From: a virus
IMG/VR virus record: IMGVR_UViG_3300049043_000070
Span: 62,001-126,000 of that record
Strand: one strand, 5' to 3'
Length of the DNA: 64,000 nucleotides
A program made the translations under genes and the position numbers. The notes under the pieces are model-generated. The model saw only the letters and a list, made by a program, of their open reading frames with translations. It searched no databases and was not told the origin of the DNA. Positions 13,701-27,100 of the stretch are shown one piece after another (the stretch's first letter is position 1; every line of letters starts with the position of its first letter).

Positions 13701-16130
13701 AGTGTCAAATGGAAAGATTTATAACGCAGAGATCTCATTATTTGGTTTTGGATACACTGAACCACCATCTGTTGTGGTTAAGGGGGTTGGTAATGGAGCA
13801 GGTGGATGTGAAATTGAAACATTCATTCGAGATTGATACTCCTGCTGTTGTTATGGGTGTAGCAACTGATACGGTTGAAGAGTTACAGAATTCAACTATT
13901 CCAAACAAAATTTGATTTTGAGATACCCAGTTTACTTACAAGAATGATACAGAATATGCTTTGATCGTAGAAACAGATTATCTTGACTATGAACTATGGG
14001 CTTCTCGTTTAGGAGAAATTGAAGATCTCAACAAGTACAGTTATCACAACACAACCATCTCTTGGTTCTGCTGCACGGGTATCTCAAAAGTGTTGATAAC
14101 TGGACCAGAAGACATTTTTGAAGATCTTAAGTTTAAACTTTACAGAGCAGAGTTCGATATTAGCATCAACCAGCAGAAACTTACTATTGACAAATAAAGA
14201 TCTTGCTCGAATATGAATTCTGTCAGTTCAAATCCTTTTGAAACAAACGCAAGTGCTAATACAAATGCGACTTCGAAAGCTCTTCAAGAAATAATAATAG
14301 TATTATCAAAGTCAATCACCGAGATAACGGTTTTGAAGGTTTTGAAAATTCATATGTATTCTATAGAAGTGCGGAAGAAGTTGCTGGAATTACATCAGAT
14401 ATTCTGAATACTACTTTGTTCCAGGTAAGTAATTCTGGAATTGAACGGTTATAATATTAGATCAATTTCAAAAGCATCAGGAAATGCTATTGGTGGGGGG
14501 TCTAATGTATATGCCACATACAACAGAAAGTATGAAGAAATTACTATATCCACAAATTCACTATCTAACGATTACTGGAACCAAACTTGATACATTTGTA
14601 AAGACAACTGATATTGTTCCTGTTGATTCTTTCAACAACAAATTATACTTTCATATTCACAAACAGATTATGAAAAAACTTCTTTAAATGAACCACATTC
14701 TCTTTACCAACCAGAAAGTTATTGTTTTCTTCAGATTAATGAAACTTTAAAACAGTGTTGATAGATCGTTGACTTATAAGATGACATTCTGTTCCTCAAC
14801 TAAGTCTTACCTCTCTCCCGCAATTGATTTATCTAGCGCATGTGTAAAGACAATATCAAATAGAGTTGAAGCAGCATCTGGCAAGGAAGACAGATATGGT
14901 AGAAGAGATCAAATCATTGAGTTCTACCCAGTCTATAGATTTGAACTATCTGGAAATGCTGGTACTCGAAATTACAATCCAATCAAACAATAACGGGCAG
15001 AGACCACAAAAGCAACCGGAACAATTGCCAAAGTAAGTGGAAATAATGTTTGGGTTCGTGTAAAAACAAGTCGAATTCTTCCAAAGAGGAGAGGGGTGAC
15101 GTTCGGAAATTGGACTATCCTTAACCAATGTAGTTATTGATTCCAACCCAGCACAAATTCTTGTTTCAATTGCCGATGCTTCTACAATTATTGCTCGCAA
15201 TCCATCAGTAATTTTACAGACTTACGATAATATTATCACTGGTAAAACTGTATTGTGGAATAATAAAACACAAGAACTAATCGTGAGAGTTGATGTTCAT
15301 CCAATTCTTGATGATTTCTTTGGAAGAATTATTGATAATGCAGCATTTAATCGCAATGCCGATGTTACTGATCAGATATCTGATATCTTTAGAGTTGGCG
15401 ATTTTGTTAAGTATCCAAATCAACCAAATGATGAGGCATCTTTCTTGGAAGTAAAATCTATTACATATACTGATGGCATTGATTTTGTTTCAGACAATAC
15501 TTCAAAAAATCAGCTCCGCTGTTGCTAAGTATGTGACAAAGGAAGTTTCAATCAACAATCCAGCAACTGCTATTGATGTTCGTCTGACTGCCAATGTAAA
15601 AGATGTTAAGAATATTTCAAGTTCTTTATAGATACAAGAAAGCATCAAGTCAAGAAAACTTTGAAGATATTGATTGGGTTTATTTTAATCAGAATGGTCA
15701 ACCAGATACACCTAGAAATTGCTTCTAGTGAAAATAGTATTTCTGGTACTGTAGAGAAGCAATCTTCTTACCAAGAATTTAAGTACAGCGTTGCTAATCT
15801 TCCAGAGTTCTCATCTTTTGCTGTCAAGATTGTAATGAAATCTGTTGATCCAGCATATGTTCCTAAATTCAAGATATTCGTGCTGTCGCTTCGTTCTGAT
15901 TTCCGCGTATGGACTATATCAAAGTTGCTGGTCATGATGGTCTCGTAAGAGATCAAAACACAGGTGCCATCTTGAATTTGGATGATTCTGCTATTGAAGC
16001 AAGACGTAAATCAAAATACCTCAGTTCCGCATTAGAAGACATAAATATGTTGAAGAATGAAGTTTCTGAGATCAAAACTTTACTAAGAGAGTTAATCAAA
16101 AATGCCAGCAATTCAAGTCGCCAGAACTGA
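7750..16130 (+). CDS. DUF4815-type giant virion structural protein, many frameshifts
   Basis: The N-terminus (NVNPYYEDFDAKKNFYKILF followed by PGYSIQGRELTQLQS) is the signature of DUF4815 proteins, large structural proteins of marine T4-like phages that occupy the gp9/gp10 region. The protein continues through at least 15 frame changes. Clear joins are near 8650 (a G homopolymer followed by an A homopolymer), 9612, 9660, 11395, 12090, 12870, 13210, 13430 and 13830, with dense breaks from 12.1 to 15.9 kb. Recognisable family segments include the RRYTMRDIGKLEKRIERLEY region near 11830-11890 and DRFKSGFFVDNF near 11955. The last reading frame ends at 16128-16130 after a short coiled-coil-like segment rich in Leu and Glu. 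Uncorrupted length would be about 2,790 residues. GSGYT-type beta modules occur near 9965-10060 and 13590-13830. The next gene starts inside the last 29 bases. Confidence 0.75.
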
Positions 16131-19100
16131 TACCTTTGAACAGCAAAGGCAAAAGATTAATCAGATAGGATCTTCTCTTTTTAATATTACTGCTGGTGGA
16201 AGTGATCTTTCTACTGGTAATTTAAAATTAAGGTGATTGAACAAGAGTAGCACCATCTCTATCATTTGTTAGTGATTCTAGTTTAGGTGTTTATAAAAAA
16301 ACACTTCAAACTATGGAGTTTGTTAGTGATGCTAAATCAATTTTTAATCTATGATACATCGGGAATAACCAATTATAGAAATTTAACTTTACAAAGAAAA
16401 TTTATTGGTAGTTCTGGATTAACTGTTACAAATTTTGGTTCTGGTTATGATGCTGGAACATATCAGAATGTTAATTTATTTGGCGGAACTGGTTTTGGTG
16501 CCACAGCAAATATTACTGTAACCGCATTTTCTGGACAAGTAACAAATGTAGGAACTAATTATTCTGCTGGATCATTTAATAATATAAAGTTAATTGGTGG
16601 ATCTGGATCTGGAACTAGAGTATCATTTATTGTCTCTGCTTTACTCGGATCAATCACAACAGCAGGATCGGGATACGTTGATTCTACTTACACAAATGTT
16701 CCATTAATAAACGTTAGCGGTACTGGAACTGGAGCTATAGCAACAATAAGCATATCTCAAGGATTGGTAGTTTCTGTATCTATTACTACAAATGGAAGCG
16801 GATATGTTCCTGGAAATATTTTAACAGCATCAAATACAAATCTTGGAGGTTCTGGATCTGGTTTTCAATATACAGTTAGTTCTACTCCAGGTGTAATTAG
16901 TAGTTTTGGTATCTCGACTTATGGATCTGGATATACTAATGGTAATATTTTATCTTTACCTTCAGCAGTATCTGGAGTAACAACATTTGTTCCTGGATCT
17001 ATTAGTGGTGTTTCAACTACTCTCTCAACCTCAAGTCCTAATATAACTGTAACATCCATAGAAGCGGCATCTATTGCTATCGGCATGGAAGTTAATACTG
17101 CGCAAGGATCAGTTGGATTGCTGAGTGGAAATACAACAGTGATAAATGTTAGTGGTACAACGATTACTCTTTCTTCAAATCCATCTACGTCTGGATCTGC
17201 CACATTAACATTTTCAACTCCAATAACACAACAATATACAATTGCAGTTCCATCTACAGCAAATATACAAATAGGATCTGTTGTTACTAAAACTTCTGGA
17301 ACTGGTGTTTTAGCAGCAAATACTGTAGTGTCTTCAATTCCTTCTAATACAACGGTTGTTATAAACAACCTACCATCCTTATCTGGAGATGCGATTTTAA
17401 CTTTTACACCTCCATATGGTTCTGGATCTGGATTCTCGTATACAATCAATGGTCTTGGATCAATTAATACATTTTCTATTTCTAGTGGTGGATTAGGATA
17501 TACTTTAAATGATGTGCTATCAATTTCTCCATCAGAACTAGTATCTCCAATTACATATACTGTTACTTGGATCACGACATCTAAATTAACATTTACAGGT
17601 ACTGTAAATACATCTCAAATACTGGTTGGTGATAATTTAGAGATAGCGAACGCTTCTGGTATTTCGTCTGCCGCAATTCAAACTGGTACTCCAGATGGAG
17701 CTGGTGCTGTTTATACTAATGTTCAGCAAACTTCAACTACAGGAAGTGGATCTGGAGCAAGATTTACTATTACAAAAACTTCTGGAGGATCTGCTTCATA
17801 TACTTTTAACAGCAGTAACAAATACAGGTTCTGGATATGCTGCTGGAGAAATATTAACTATATCTGGATTAAATTTGGGCGGAGCATCACCAGCAAATGA
17901 TTTAACCATCGTTGTTGGTACAGTAATTCAATCAGCAACAGGAGTTGTATTATCAAAATCTTTAAATGGATCCAATATAAACTTTATTAATTTAAATCTA
18001 ACAAGTGGATCTATTGGTAGTGGATCTATACTGAGAAAGGTTGGAACTACAACACCAACATTTACGGTTAACACATCAGGAAATGCTGTCAAATATTACA
18101 TTGATGATGGCAACGGCCCAGATTTACACCCAAGTTTAATTCTGTATAAAGACAATACTTATATTTTTGATATCACTGGTGCTGCAGCGCACCCATTTTA
18201 TTTTAGTATTCACCCAGATGGTAATCATAATAAAGTTACTGGAGTATCAACAACTCTTTCTACAACATCAACAACAATAACAGTTGCCGATACGACTGGT
18301 ATATTACCTGGAATGGAGGTAACAGTAACATCAGGTGATGGCGTTTTAGTTCCACCAGCTTCAAATAATATTATTACTGTAGTATCTATTGATAGTTTAA
18401 CTTCTATAACCCTGTCATCAACAGCATATACATCTGGAGCAGCTGTTTTACAATTTGCTGGAGCAGTGTACACTGGTTCCGAAGTAACTAGAACAAACTC
18501 AGCAGTTACGATAAAACCAATATCCACAACTCCAACTCTATACTATTTCTGTAATGCTGAAATCGGACACGAAGATGAAGCCTGGAGTAGAACGGACAAG
18601 AAGCTATAATTACTATTGATCCGAACAATCCTAGAGTTTTTGGTTCTGGATTTTCTGGATTTGTATCCGAATCTAGAAGAATCAAATATAATTACAGCAG
18701 ATATAGAAACTGGAGAAGTAGCGGTTGCTTCTTTTGATGGGTTAATAGCAACTCTAAACTCAGCAACTATAACATACTTTAACATCTACCAATGGTACTG
18801 TTTCTACTTTAACTTCAAGTACAATTCAATCAGGATCAAATCTTCAAATAAATGCTGGAACTGATATTGATATCACATCTCCTCTGTTAGATATAGGTGG
18901 ATATATTCAGATATCTGGAACTAATGGAAATATTACATCGTCAGGAATTATTAAAACTACAAATTCTTTTAATTCTAATGATGCTTTAAGTATTACAAAT
19001 TCAACAATCTCAACATCTGGATCAAACAATATTATTTTAAGTCCAGCATCAGGAAGAGTAACTAAATTAAATTCAAATACCGCTATTATAATTCCATCTG

Positions 19101-20627
19101 GAAATACTGCTGAACGACCAGTTGCTTTGGCGGAAAATGGAGCGATACGTTTTAATACGCAAACAAATCAATATGAAGGTTACAGCGGCACTACCTCTTC
19201 TTGGTCTTCGCTTGGTGGTGTAAGAGATCTTGATGGAAATACATATATTCTTGCCGAACTTTCTGTTGGATCAAATGATAATACATTATGGTTCTATAAT
19301 GATAATATTAATACAGTAAAATTTACTCCAGAATATCAAGAATTTTTAAGTGTTAAAAAAGTTAGATCTGTAAATACTTCAGCACCATCTTACAATAATT
19401 GGACCAGTAATACTCCAGTTACTACTGGACAATATTTAAAATATAGAAATAATATCTATGAAGTTGTAACTGGAGGAACTACTGGTACTTCTGGAAGTGA
19501 ACCAACGAGCACTAGTGGAACTAATTTTACAAATGGTACAGCAACACTAAGATTTTTTATTAGTGCTGTTTCTACATTAACATTTGAAGAAATATCGGAA
19601 GTTCTTATTGCTCCTCTTGGTGGTACTTCTTTAGTAGTAAATGACGAGATAGTCTTATCAAATAATATTATTTCTACAAAAATAAACGATTTACTAGTTA
19701 GACCAAATACTGGAAAGAAAGTCACAATTGATGCCAAGACATCTTTAGTATTGCCAGTTGGTACTATTAATGAAAGAGGAAATCCAACGCAAGGATCGGT
19801 TAGATTTAACACTACCATTTCTCAATATGAAGGTTATGATGGAACTAACTGGTCTTCTCTTGGTGGTGTTCGTGATGTAGATGGAAATACTTATATTATT
19901 CCAGAGCCTCTCCGCTGGATCAAATGAAAATATCTTGTATTTCTACAATAATGGTAGTAATACTCTAAGAGTTACTCAGAATGAAATTGAGTTAAATACT
20001 ATTGATACTATTAAATCTGTAGCATCAAACAATCTTAACTTAGATGCTCAACTAATCACATTCAATAGTTTAGCGGCATCTATTGACACATCTTCTCTGA
20101 CAACTACATTTATTTCAACCACAAAAGATAATCTTGATTTGGGATTATCTAGCGGTCTGACTAATGATCCTCTTTTAAGACTTACTGATACTGGTGATAT
20201 TTACTATAATCTTGGTTTTGGATCTGGAATTTATAATGGAATTAAAATATTTGATAATGAACTTAAAGAGCTGGAAATAGCAGATTACAAGATTTCTACT
20301 ACTAAAGTTACTCTTACAAGAAATACTGTAAATACTGGTAGCGCAATTCTATACGATCCAGCATTACATGAATCTTCTAAGGTTCAGATTATTGCTAGAA
20401 ATAGAGCAACTGGAGATAAAGAATTTATTGAATATTCAGTTATTGATAAAGCATCTGATATATTCTTTACGGATTTTGGTAATGTTAAGACAGGGGCAGA
20501 ATTGATTTCTTGTGTATTTGATTTTAACGCAAATGGTAACGTTCGCGTTACATTTACTTTAGATACAGCAATTGCTTCTGGAAATGTAGTAGACGTAACC
20601 ATCATTAGTAACATTATCAAGAGGTAA
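16102..20627 (+). CDS. Beta-module-rich tail fibre or baseplate-attached structural protein, frameshifted
   Basis: The ATG at 16102 gives MPAIQVARTDTFEQQRQKIN, a start I recognise from marine T4-like phage fibres. It overlaps the preceding gene by 29 bases in another frame. The protein (about 1,500 residues) continues through breaks near 16230, 16345, 17810, 18595, 18780 and 19905 to the TAA at 20625-20627. Its N-terminal third is a tandem array of GSGY beta modules (16420-16975), followed by GMxV...ITLSS modules (17010-17400 and 18235-18460). Around 18090-18570 there is a possible cupredoxin-like domain (HPFYFS, later YYFCNAEIGH) that carries one of these modules as an insertion. A module with RFNTQTNQYEGY and SSLGGVRD.DGNTYI is duplicated at 19127-19365 and 19772-20020. 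Everything fits an extended, protease-resistant virion fibre. The receptor is unknown. Confidence 0.75.
16420..16975 (+). repeat. Tandem GSGY-type beta modules within the fibre gene
   Basis: Five degenerate copies of about 35-40 codons follow each other. Each has an aromatic/Gly core (FGSGYDAG, VGTNYSAG, AGSGYVDS, NGSGYVPG, YGSGYTNG) and then a GGSGSG/GGTGFG-type turn. This is a protein-level repeat; the DNA copies are diverged. Confidence 0.75.
19127..20020 (+). repeat. Direct protein-level duplication inside the fibre gene
   Basis: Codons from 19127 to about 19365 and from about 19772 to 20020 encode two related segments. Both run through R-F-N-T, Q-Y-E-G-Y, SSLGGVRD, DGNTYI, L-S-(V/A)-GSN and a (F/Y)-YN pattern. 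The second copy is interrupted by an indel near 19905. About 400 bases of unrelated beta-rich sequence separate them. Confidence 0.75.
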
Positions 20628-20629
20628 AA

Positions 20630-21141
20630 ATGGCATCAAATTTAAAAACGTTAGATTCGCTTGGTGGATTTTCCATAGGAAATACTCCATTAGTTAATGA
20701 CAAAAAGGATATTCAGAATGCTAATTCTGTTGAAGTAAGAAATTCTTTCTTTCAAGATAGTTCAACTTCATATTATATTCTCAGAGGATTAAATACATCA
20801 ACATTAGCATTAGATAATGTTGGAAATCAAATTATTCTCCCATCAAATACAATTAACTTTATTACAGCAAATGTTGTTGGTGTTAATGATACTGGTGGAG
20901 GTCACATATCTTCTAAAATAGAAAGTGCTGTTTCTGTAGGTTCTACTGGAACTGTTTTGGAATTATCATCTATGACTACTATCATTAAGGATAGTATCCC
21001 AGAAGGACAGACTTGGACTATTGAACCATTTGATACTGGATCAGCAAATAGATACAGCCTATGCTACTGTTAGAGACTGGAACTACTACTACTATAAAGT
21101 GGATTGTGTATGTAAAAGTTGTGAGCATCACTTGGACTTGA
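20630..21141 (+). CDS. Small virion structural protein (unknown function), two indels near the 3' end
   Basis: The ATG at 20630 follows the previous stop by two bases and starts MASNLKTLDSLGGFSIGNT. It is about 170 codons long. The first frame runs to about 21060. After two single-base shifts the sequence reads YATVR, then TGTTTTIKWIVYVKVVSITWT with a stop at 21139-21141. It is beta-rich with no catalytic motif. It lies between two giant fibre genes and is probably co-translated with the upstream one, so a fibre-joint or cap role is possible. I do not recognise a named family. Conserved small proteins with this start occur at this place in marine T4-like phages, from memory. Confidence 0.6.
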
Positions 21142-21143
21142 TG

Positions 21144-21151
21144 CTAAATAG
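21144..21151 (+). promoter_or_regulatory. Late promoter octamer CTAAATAG
   Basis: CTAAATAG lies three bases after the stop of the small structural gene and 40 bases before the ATG of the giant fibre at 21192. Confidence 0.6.
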
Positions 21152-21191
21152 ATAAAGAAAATAAAACCTACGGCAGGGGCTCGATAGTAAG

Positions 21192-24100
21192 ATGAGTTTT
21201 CAGATTAATTCCGATAGAGAGCAAATTAGAGCATCTAGACCATCTTTAATCGGTAGTAATGAACTAACAATTCGTTCTGGCTCTGGATCTAACGAAAAAG
21301 AAGTTCTAAGAGCACAACTAGATACTGCCACGACTTTGCCTCGCGTTGGTATTAACAGAACTGGCAATAGAGTAGATACAATCCAAGTAACTTCACAGGG
21401 TTCTGGTTATACTCTACAACCAACTGTTACTCTGTCTCCTCCTCCAGCTGGTGGTGTTCAGGCTCTAGCATCTGCTGTGATTAGCGATGGACGTGTTGTT
21501 GCTATTCTTGTAGATAATATTGGACGAGGATACGTAACTGCTCCTTCAGTAACTATTACTGGTGGTAACGGACAGGGGGCAGCAGCAACGGCATTTCTAG
21601 ATACTGTAGATTTTGAACTTGATATTAATGGTGCTATCAGAACATCAACATCTATCATTTCAGATACCGCAAGAATTCTAAATCTTGATATTGATAATTT
21701 TGTTACTCCAGACGCACAATTTAGAGCTCCAAATTTAAAGACGTATTTAAATAATGGTGGAACTCCATGGTCTCCTAGTGTTATTATTCAACAAGGATTA
21801 TATCGTTACCATAACGCAAACGTATATCAAGCATTAAATACTGGAACAACAGGAACTACTCCTCCCCTACACACAGATGGAATCGCAACAAACGGAGAAG
21901 TTCAATTTAAGCATATTGGTATTAGAGCATCTGATGTAAATCAACCTTATTATAATCAAGGTGGGCAGTCTGGTATTTTCCCAAGATCAATTACTCCAGA
22001 ATTTGGTGATAAATCTGATAAGATTGCTACGACAGAATATGTCCTAAATCTTGCTACAAATGACGTTGGTGGTCGTGTCTATGTTTCTGAACAGATTGGT
22101 AGCGATTTGAATGATGGTCGTTCTGCTGTCAATCCAGTTAGAACAATTAAAAGGGCAGCACAAATTGCTTGGTCAACTCCAGGAGTAAAAGAAACTATTG
22201 TTATTTCTGGTGGCGATTATGTAGAAGATAACCCAATTTCTTTACCACCAGATGCTTCAGTTGTTGGTGATAACTTAAGACTTGTTATTATCAGACCAAA
22301 TAATCCACGTAAGCACATCTTCAAATTTGGCGATAAAAACTATGTAACTGGTGTTACATATAGAGATAAAATTGATTCAAATGGCGATGCTGTGGCAACA
22401 TGGGATTATGCCATGGTCTTTGATGACAAACAGCGTATTGAGATTGACGTTACAGCAAATGGAGATTATGGAGTTGATTTCCCAATAGGTCATCAAATAT
22501 TTGGACCAGAAAAATTCCGTGCTACTTATCAAACAAATACTGGTTTATCACAATTAACTTCTGGTCAAAGAGTTAAAGGCGTTAATACTGGTGCTATCGG
22601 TCTTTTGACTGCCGTTACATTTACAAGAACTACAGGAGCAAATGCTTACGTAGGAGGAACTGTAGATTTTAGTGTTATTAGTGGTAGCTTTAATGCTGGA
22701 GAAACTTTCCAATATGGTGGTATTGGATCTGTAAGTTTTGCTCAAAATACTGCGTACACACTCGGTCAATTGGTTTGGACTGGAGATAATGTATACACCA
22801 TAACTACTGCTGGAACTTCTGGATCTTCTGCTCCTTCTCACACAACTGGTGCTGTTACAAATGGAACGGCAGTATTTACTTTCTTAAGAACAGCATACGA
22901 GTTTATTTCAACTGACATTATTTCTATTAGAGCAGAAGGAGAAGTAGTATTTACAAATCAAGATATTACATCTTCTTTGCCTATTGTTAGAATTGATTTT
23001 TCAAAGCAAGGAACTCCAGAAGTAGCTACTGGGGGATTTGGAGATTATGGAACTCCAGAAGATCTTGGTGGTATTGTTTTCTATACCAACGCTCTTGTTG
23101 GTAGACAAAACACCCATAATTTTAAAGAAGGTCAAGAAATCTTTATTTCAAATCTTCCCACATCATCTCCAGATCTTTCTTTCTTGAAATGGAAAGCAAA
23201 GAATTTATAAAGTTATTGAAGATGCTGATGGTAGAGCAAGAAGATTTGTTATTCCAAAGAAAACAACAGTTACATTAGATAGTAATTTTGATCCAGGACA
23301 ATTTGCGAATGTAAAGTCATATTCAAAATCTATCACTATCTCACTACTAAACTCGCCAAACAAATTCCCGATGGCGACTCCAGTAGCAAGGAGATATCAA
23401 GATGCTTGCTTACAGATTAGAAATAATGTTGATTTTATTGCTGATGAAGTTGTAAGAAAGATTAATGATCAATTTAAGAAAGAATACTTTAATGTTTATG
23501 GAATAAGCGGTACGCAATTCAAGATTTATCTTGGTACATCAACATTCGCACATACTTATGTTAGTGGTGGAACTGTAACATTTGGTGGTACTGCTTACAA
23601 TATTACAGGATTTACTTATGACAACGTTGTAACTGGTGAAGCTACTATTACTACTTCAATTCCAGTTGCTTCTCTAGTTGATGATAGTATTGTAAGACTT
23701 GCTGATATTGTTGTTAGTTGTGTAATAAATGGTGTTGTAACACAAAAGACATATCCAAGTTTCAATATTCCAGTTAGTGACGCAAAATGTCGTAGAGATA
23801 TTGGTCACTTCTTGAATGCTATTTGTAGAGATTTGGAATATGGAAGTAACTACAATGTAATTGACGCTGCCAAGAAATATATTTCCGCTGGTCAAATTTC
23901 TCTTGTTGATTACGAAATTACACAAACTATTCGTGCAATTGAGTATGCCAGGAGAGCTTAGCAATCTATGCGATGAGAAAGTGGAGAACTGGTACGGGTG
24001 CTCCAGGGCAACCAGTATATACTCCACAATATTCATCTGTTACAAGATATTTTGATCCAACAGTAATTGATGATATTGCTTCTCCAGCATGTGCTAACGT

Positions 24101-27100
24101 AGCATCTGCCATCAACACTCTCTCATATCTATTTGTTGATGTACTAGCAAATGGTGCTAGTGGAACTGCTTTAGATGCTGCGTATCTAATTGCTAGAAAC
24201 AGAGATTATATTGCGGATGAAGCATATGGAAAAACAAAAGCACTTTATCCAACACTCAATCTTTCCAATCTAAATGAAAGTAAGTGTAGAAGAGATATCA
24301 ATCATATGCATTCAGTGGTCTAATAAGAGATCTAATCCTTGGTGGTAATTCTGGAATTGTTACCACCGCAGAATCATATTATACTGGTGGGGTTCTTACT
24401 GGCATTCCAGAAGCACAGAGAGATGAAACAATCTATGCTTTCAATCAAGTAAGAGATCTATGTATCCTTGCGATGCGTAATTGGAAGACTGGAACAAATG
24501 GTACTGGAGCGGTTTACACAACAGTACATACCCCAATTCCACAGTTTACTGATAATACAATTTTCATAGATCCTAGTGCTAATAAGTGTGCCACGATTGT
24601 TTCTGCTATCACTACTTCTTTTGCTCTCTAGAAGATATTTTAGATGGTACGATAGCACCTGGAGCAACTACAAAAACATATGGGAACTCTTTATAATACT
24701 ACAACAATCACAACCTATCCAGATAGTATAATTACCGATAGAGATGGAGTAGTTTATACACCACGTTCTGATTATGATGATTCTATCCAATTATTGAAGC
24801 TTCACCATACACACAAAATGCTTCGGTAATTTCGTTCCTTGGTGGTGGTGGCGCTCTCTGATGGGAATAAAGTTAAACAACCAAACTGTCCTTTCCCTGG
24901 TCTGAGAACTTGATGGTTCTGCTACTTTCCCCAACCAGGGTAAATCCATGGTTGCTTCTGCGTTTACTATTGTTTCATTTGGCGGAACTGGATACAAAAT
25001 TATCAACGATGGTTATGTTCAGTTGGTTTCTGTATTCGTTATCTTCTGTGAAGATGGTATTTTAGCAGAATCTGGTGGTTATGCTTCTGTAACGAACTCC
25101 GCTACAAACTTTGGTATCTATGCTCTAAGAGCAATAGGATATAATAGTTTTGCGTATTCATTTGACGTTGGTACAATTACTAACGTATCTTCTACTCCAA
25201 CTGGAAGAACTATCTTACCTATTGATAATCTGGGATTGAGAACCACTAGAGCATTATGTCGTTAAGATTGATGGTTATGAAAACGTCAATACTTGAAATT
25301 GAATATTATATTGATGCTGTTGGTGGTGTTACTGTCGGACCTCCATTCTCAGACTCAAGTAACTATTGAATCTGGATCTGGTGGTCCAGCTCGAATTTAA
25401 GTCAATTGCTACTGGGCAAGCAGTTTCTAACTCTACGTTGACTGGTAAAACAATTAGATTGCGTCGTCCATCAATTGTTAACTCTTCATCACATACATGG
25501 GAATTTGCTGGATCTGGTACGAACTATAATGCTCTACCAGAAAATGGTGGTGTTAAAGTTGATGCCAACGAGCAAGTATCACAATCATATGGACGAGTTT
25601 ATTGTTCAGGTACTGATGAACTCGGTGACTTTAAAGTTGGTACTTTTGCTAAAATTGAAAACAGAACTGGTAATATTACCTTTACTGGTACTGTTACAAT
25701 CTCTGAAGTTGAATTCCTCAAACTGAAGGGCGGTGATGTTGTTGTTACTGGTTTTGATGCTTCCAATACTCTTGGTGGTGCTAACTCAACCAACTCAAAA
25801 CTACCAACTCAGAAAGCAGTTAGAGATTATATCACTAATAGTCTTGGACCTTACATTAACAAGCCATATTCCACAAATGCTGTTCCAAGAGCACTTGTAG
25901 AACTTACTGATAGTGGCAAGATTTCTGTTGATCAAATCCCACCACTCAGACCATTTAGTGTTTATACAGTCCCAGATCAGGCAGCACGTCTTGCTATTGA
26001 GGGTGCTCTTGCTGGTGATATCGCAATTCAACAAGATACGTCAGCTTCATATATTCTGAATAATGACAACTCAAGTTTGTTTGCTTCATTTAACGTAGAT
26101 CCAACACTACAGTTTACAGCAAATGATGTCTTTACTGGAAGTATTAGTGGTGGTAAGATCCAGGCAACTGAATATAACAGGGTGTTGTATATCAAATTAA
26201 TATTACAGATCCTGGTTCTGGATATACTGCTCCTCCTGTTGTAACGATTACTGGCGGAAGTCCACAGGCTGGTGCTGTTCAAGCATCTGCTACATGTACA
26301 ATTGCTAATGGTCAGGTAGTCACCATCAAGATTGTTTCATTCAACGGATTTATTGGAGGAAAGGGATACACAACCCCGCCAACAGTTACATTCGCTGCTC
26401 CAGCTGGAACAGGAACACAGGCAACTGGTGTTGCTCTAATTGAAAGCAGATTATATGGCAATATTGTCAACAATATCAAGATACTAGAAACTGATACTAT
26501 TTTATCAAAGTGATATTCCAGCAGAGACGATTAATATCAATAGAGTTATCAATACTTCTGCTTCAGTCTAATAATAACTGGGTAATCACTTTCAACTAAT
26601 CAAATTGCTGCTTCTGACATTACATCTGGTGTTATCGCTACCTCAAGACTAGCAAATAACTCAGATGCTGCTAACTCCTTTAGATTCTTGAGAGGAGATC
26701 AGGCATATGCTCCTGTTGTACAGTCTATCAAGGGGGCAGAAAGTAGATATTTTGCTAGGTTATATTCTCAAGGTAATCAGTGGATCATCACAACTGATTT
26801 TTACAACCAATTCCAATACTTTAGTTGGTCATGAAGTTGTTAACACTATAACTGGCATTCAGTCAAATACGAATATTAGTGGAGTTACTACTGCTGCTGG
26901 AGATTCACAACAGTAGCATTAAATAATCCTCTCACAGCAACAATTCCTGCTGGAACTATTATAGAATTTAAACGCGGAGCATCACCTTTAGTGTTTGAGT
27001 CCTCATTCACTCAGGGTGGATTTGTTGATAGTATTGTTATTGCTAACGGAGGAACTGGATTCACTAACGGACAATACTTTGATGTTCCACTAAGCGGTGG

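Noticed and set aside
16919-17575. 218-codon open frame on the minus strand
   Set aside because: It is the antisense of a Gly/Ser/Thr-rich beta-repeat region, which leaves few stop codons in reverse. No start signal, and all other genes here are on the + strand.
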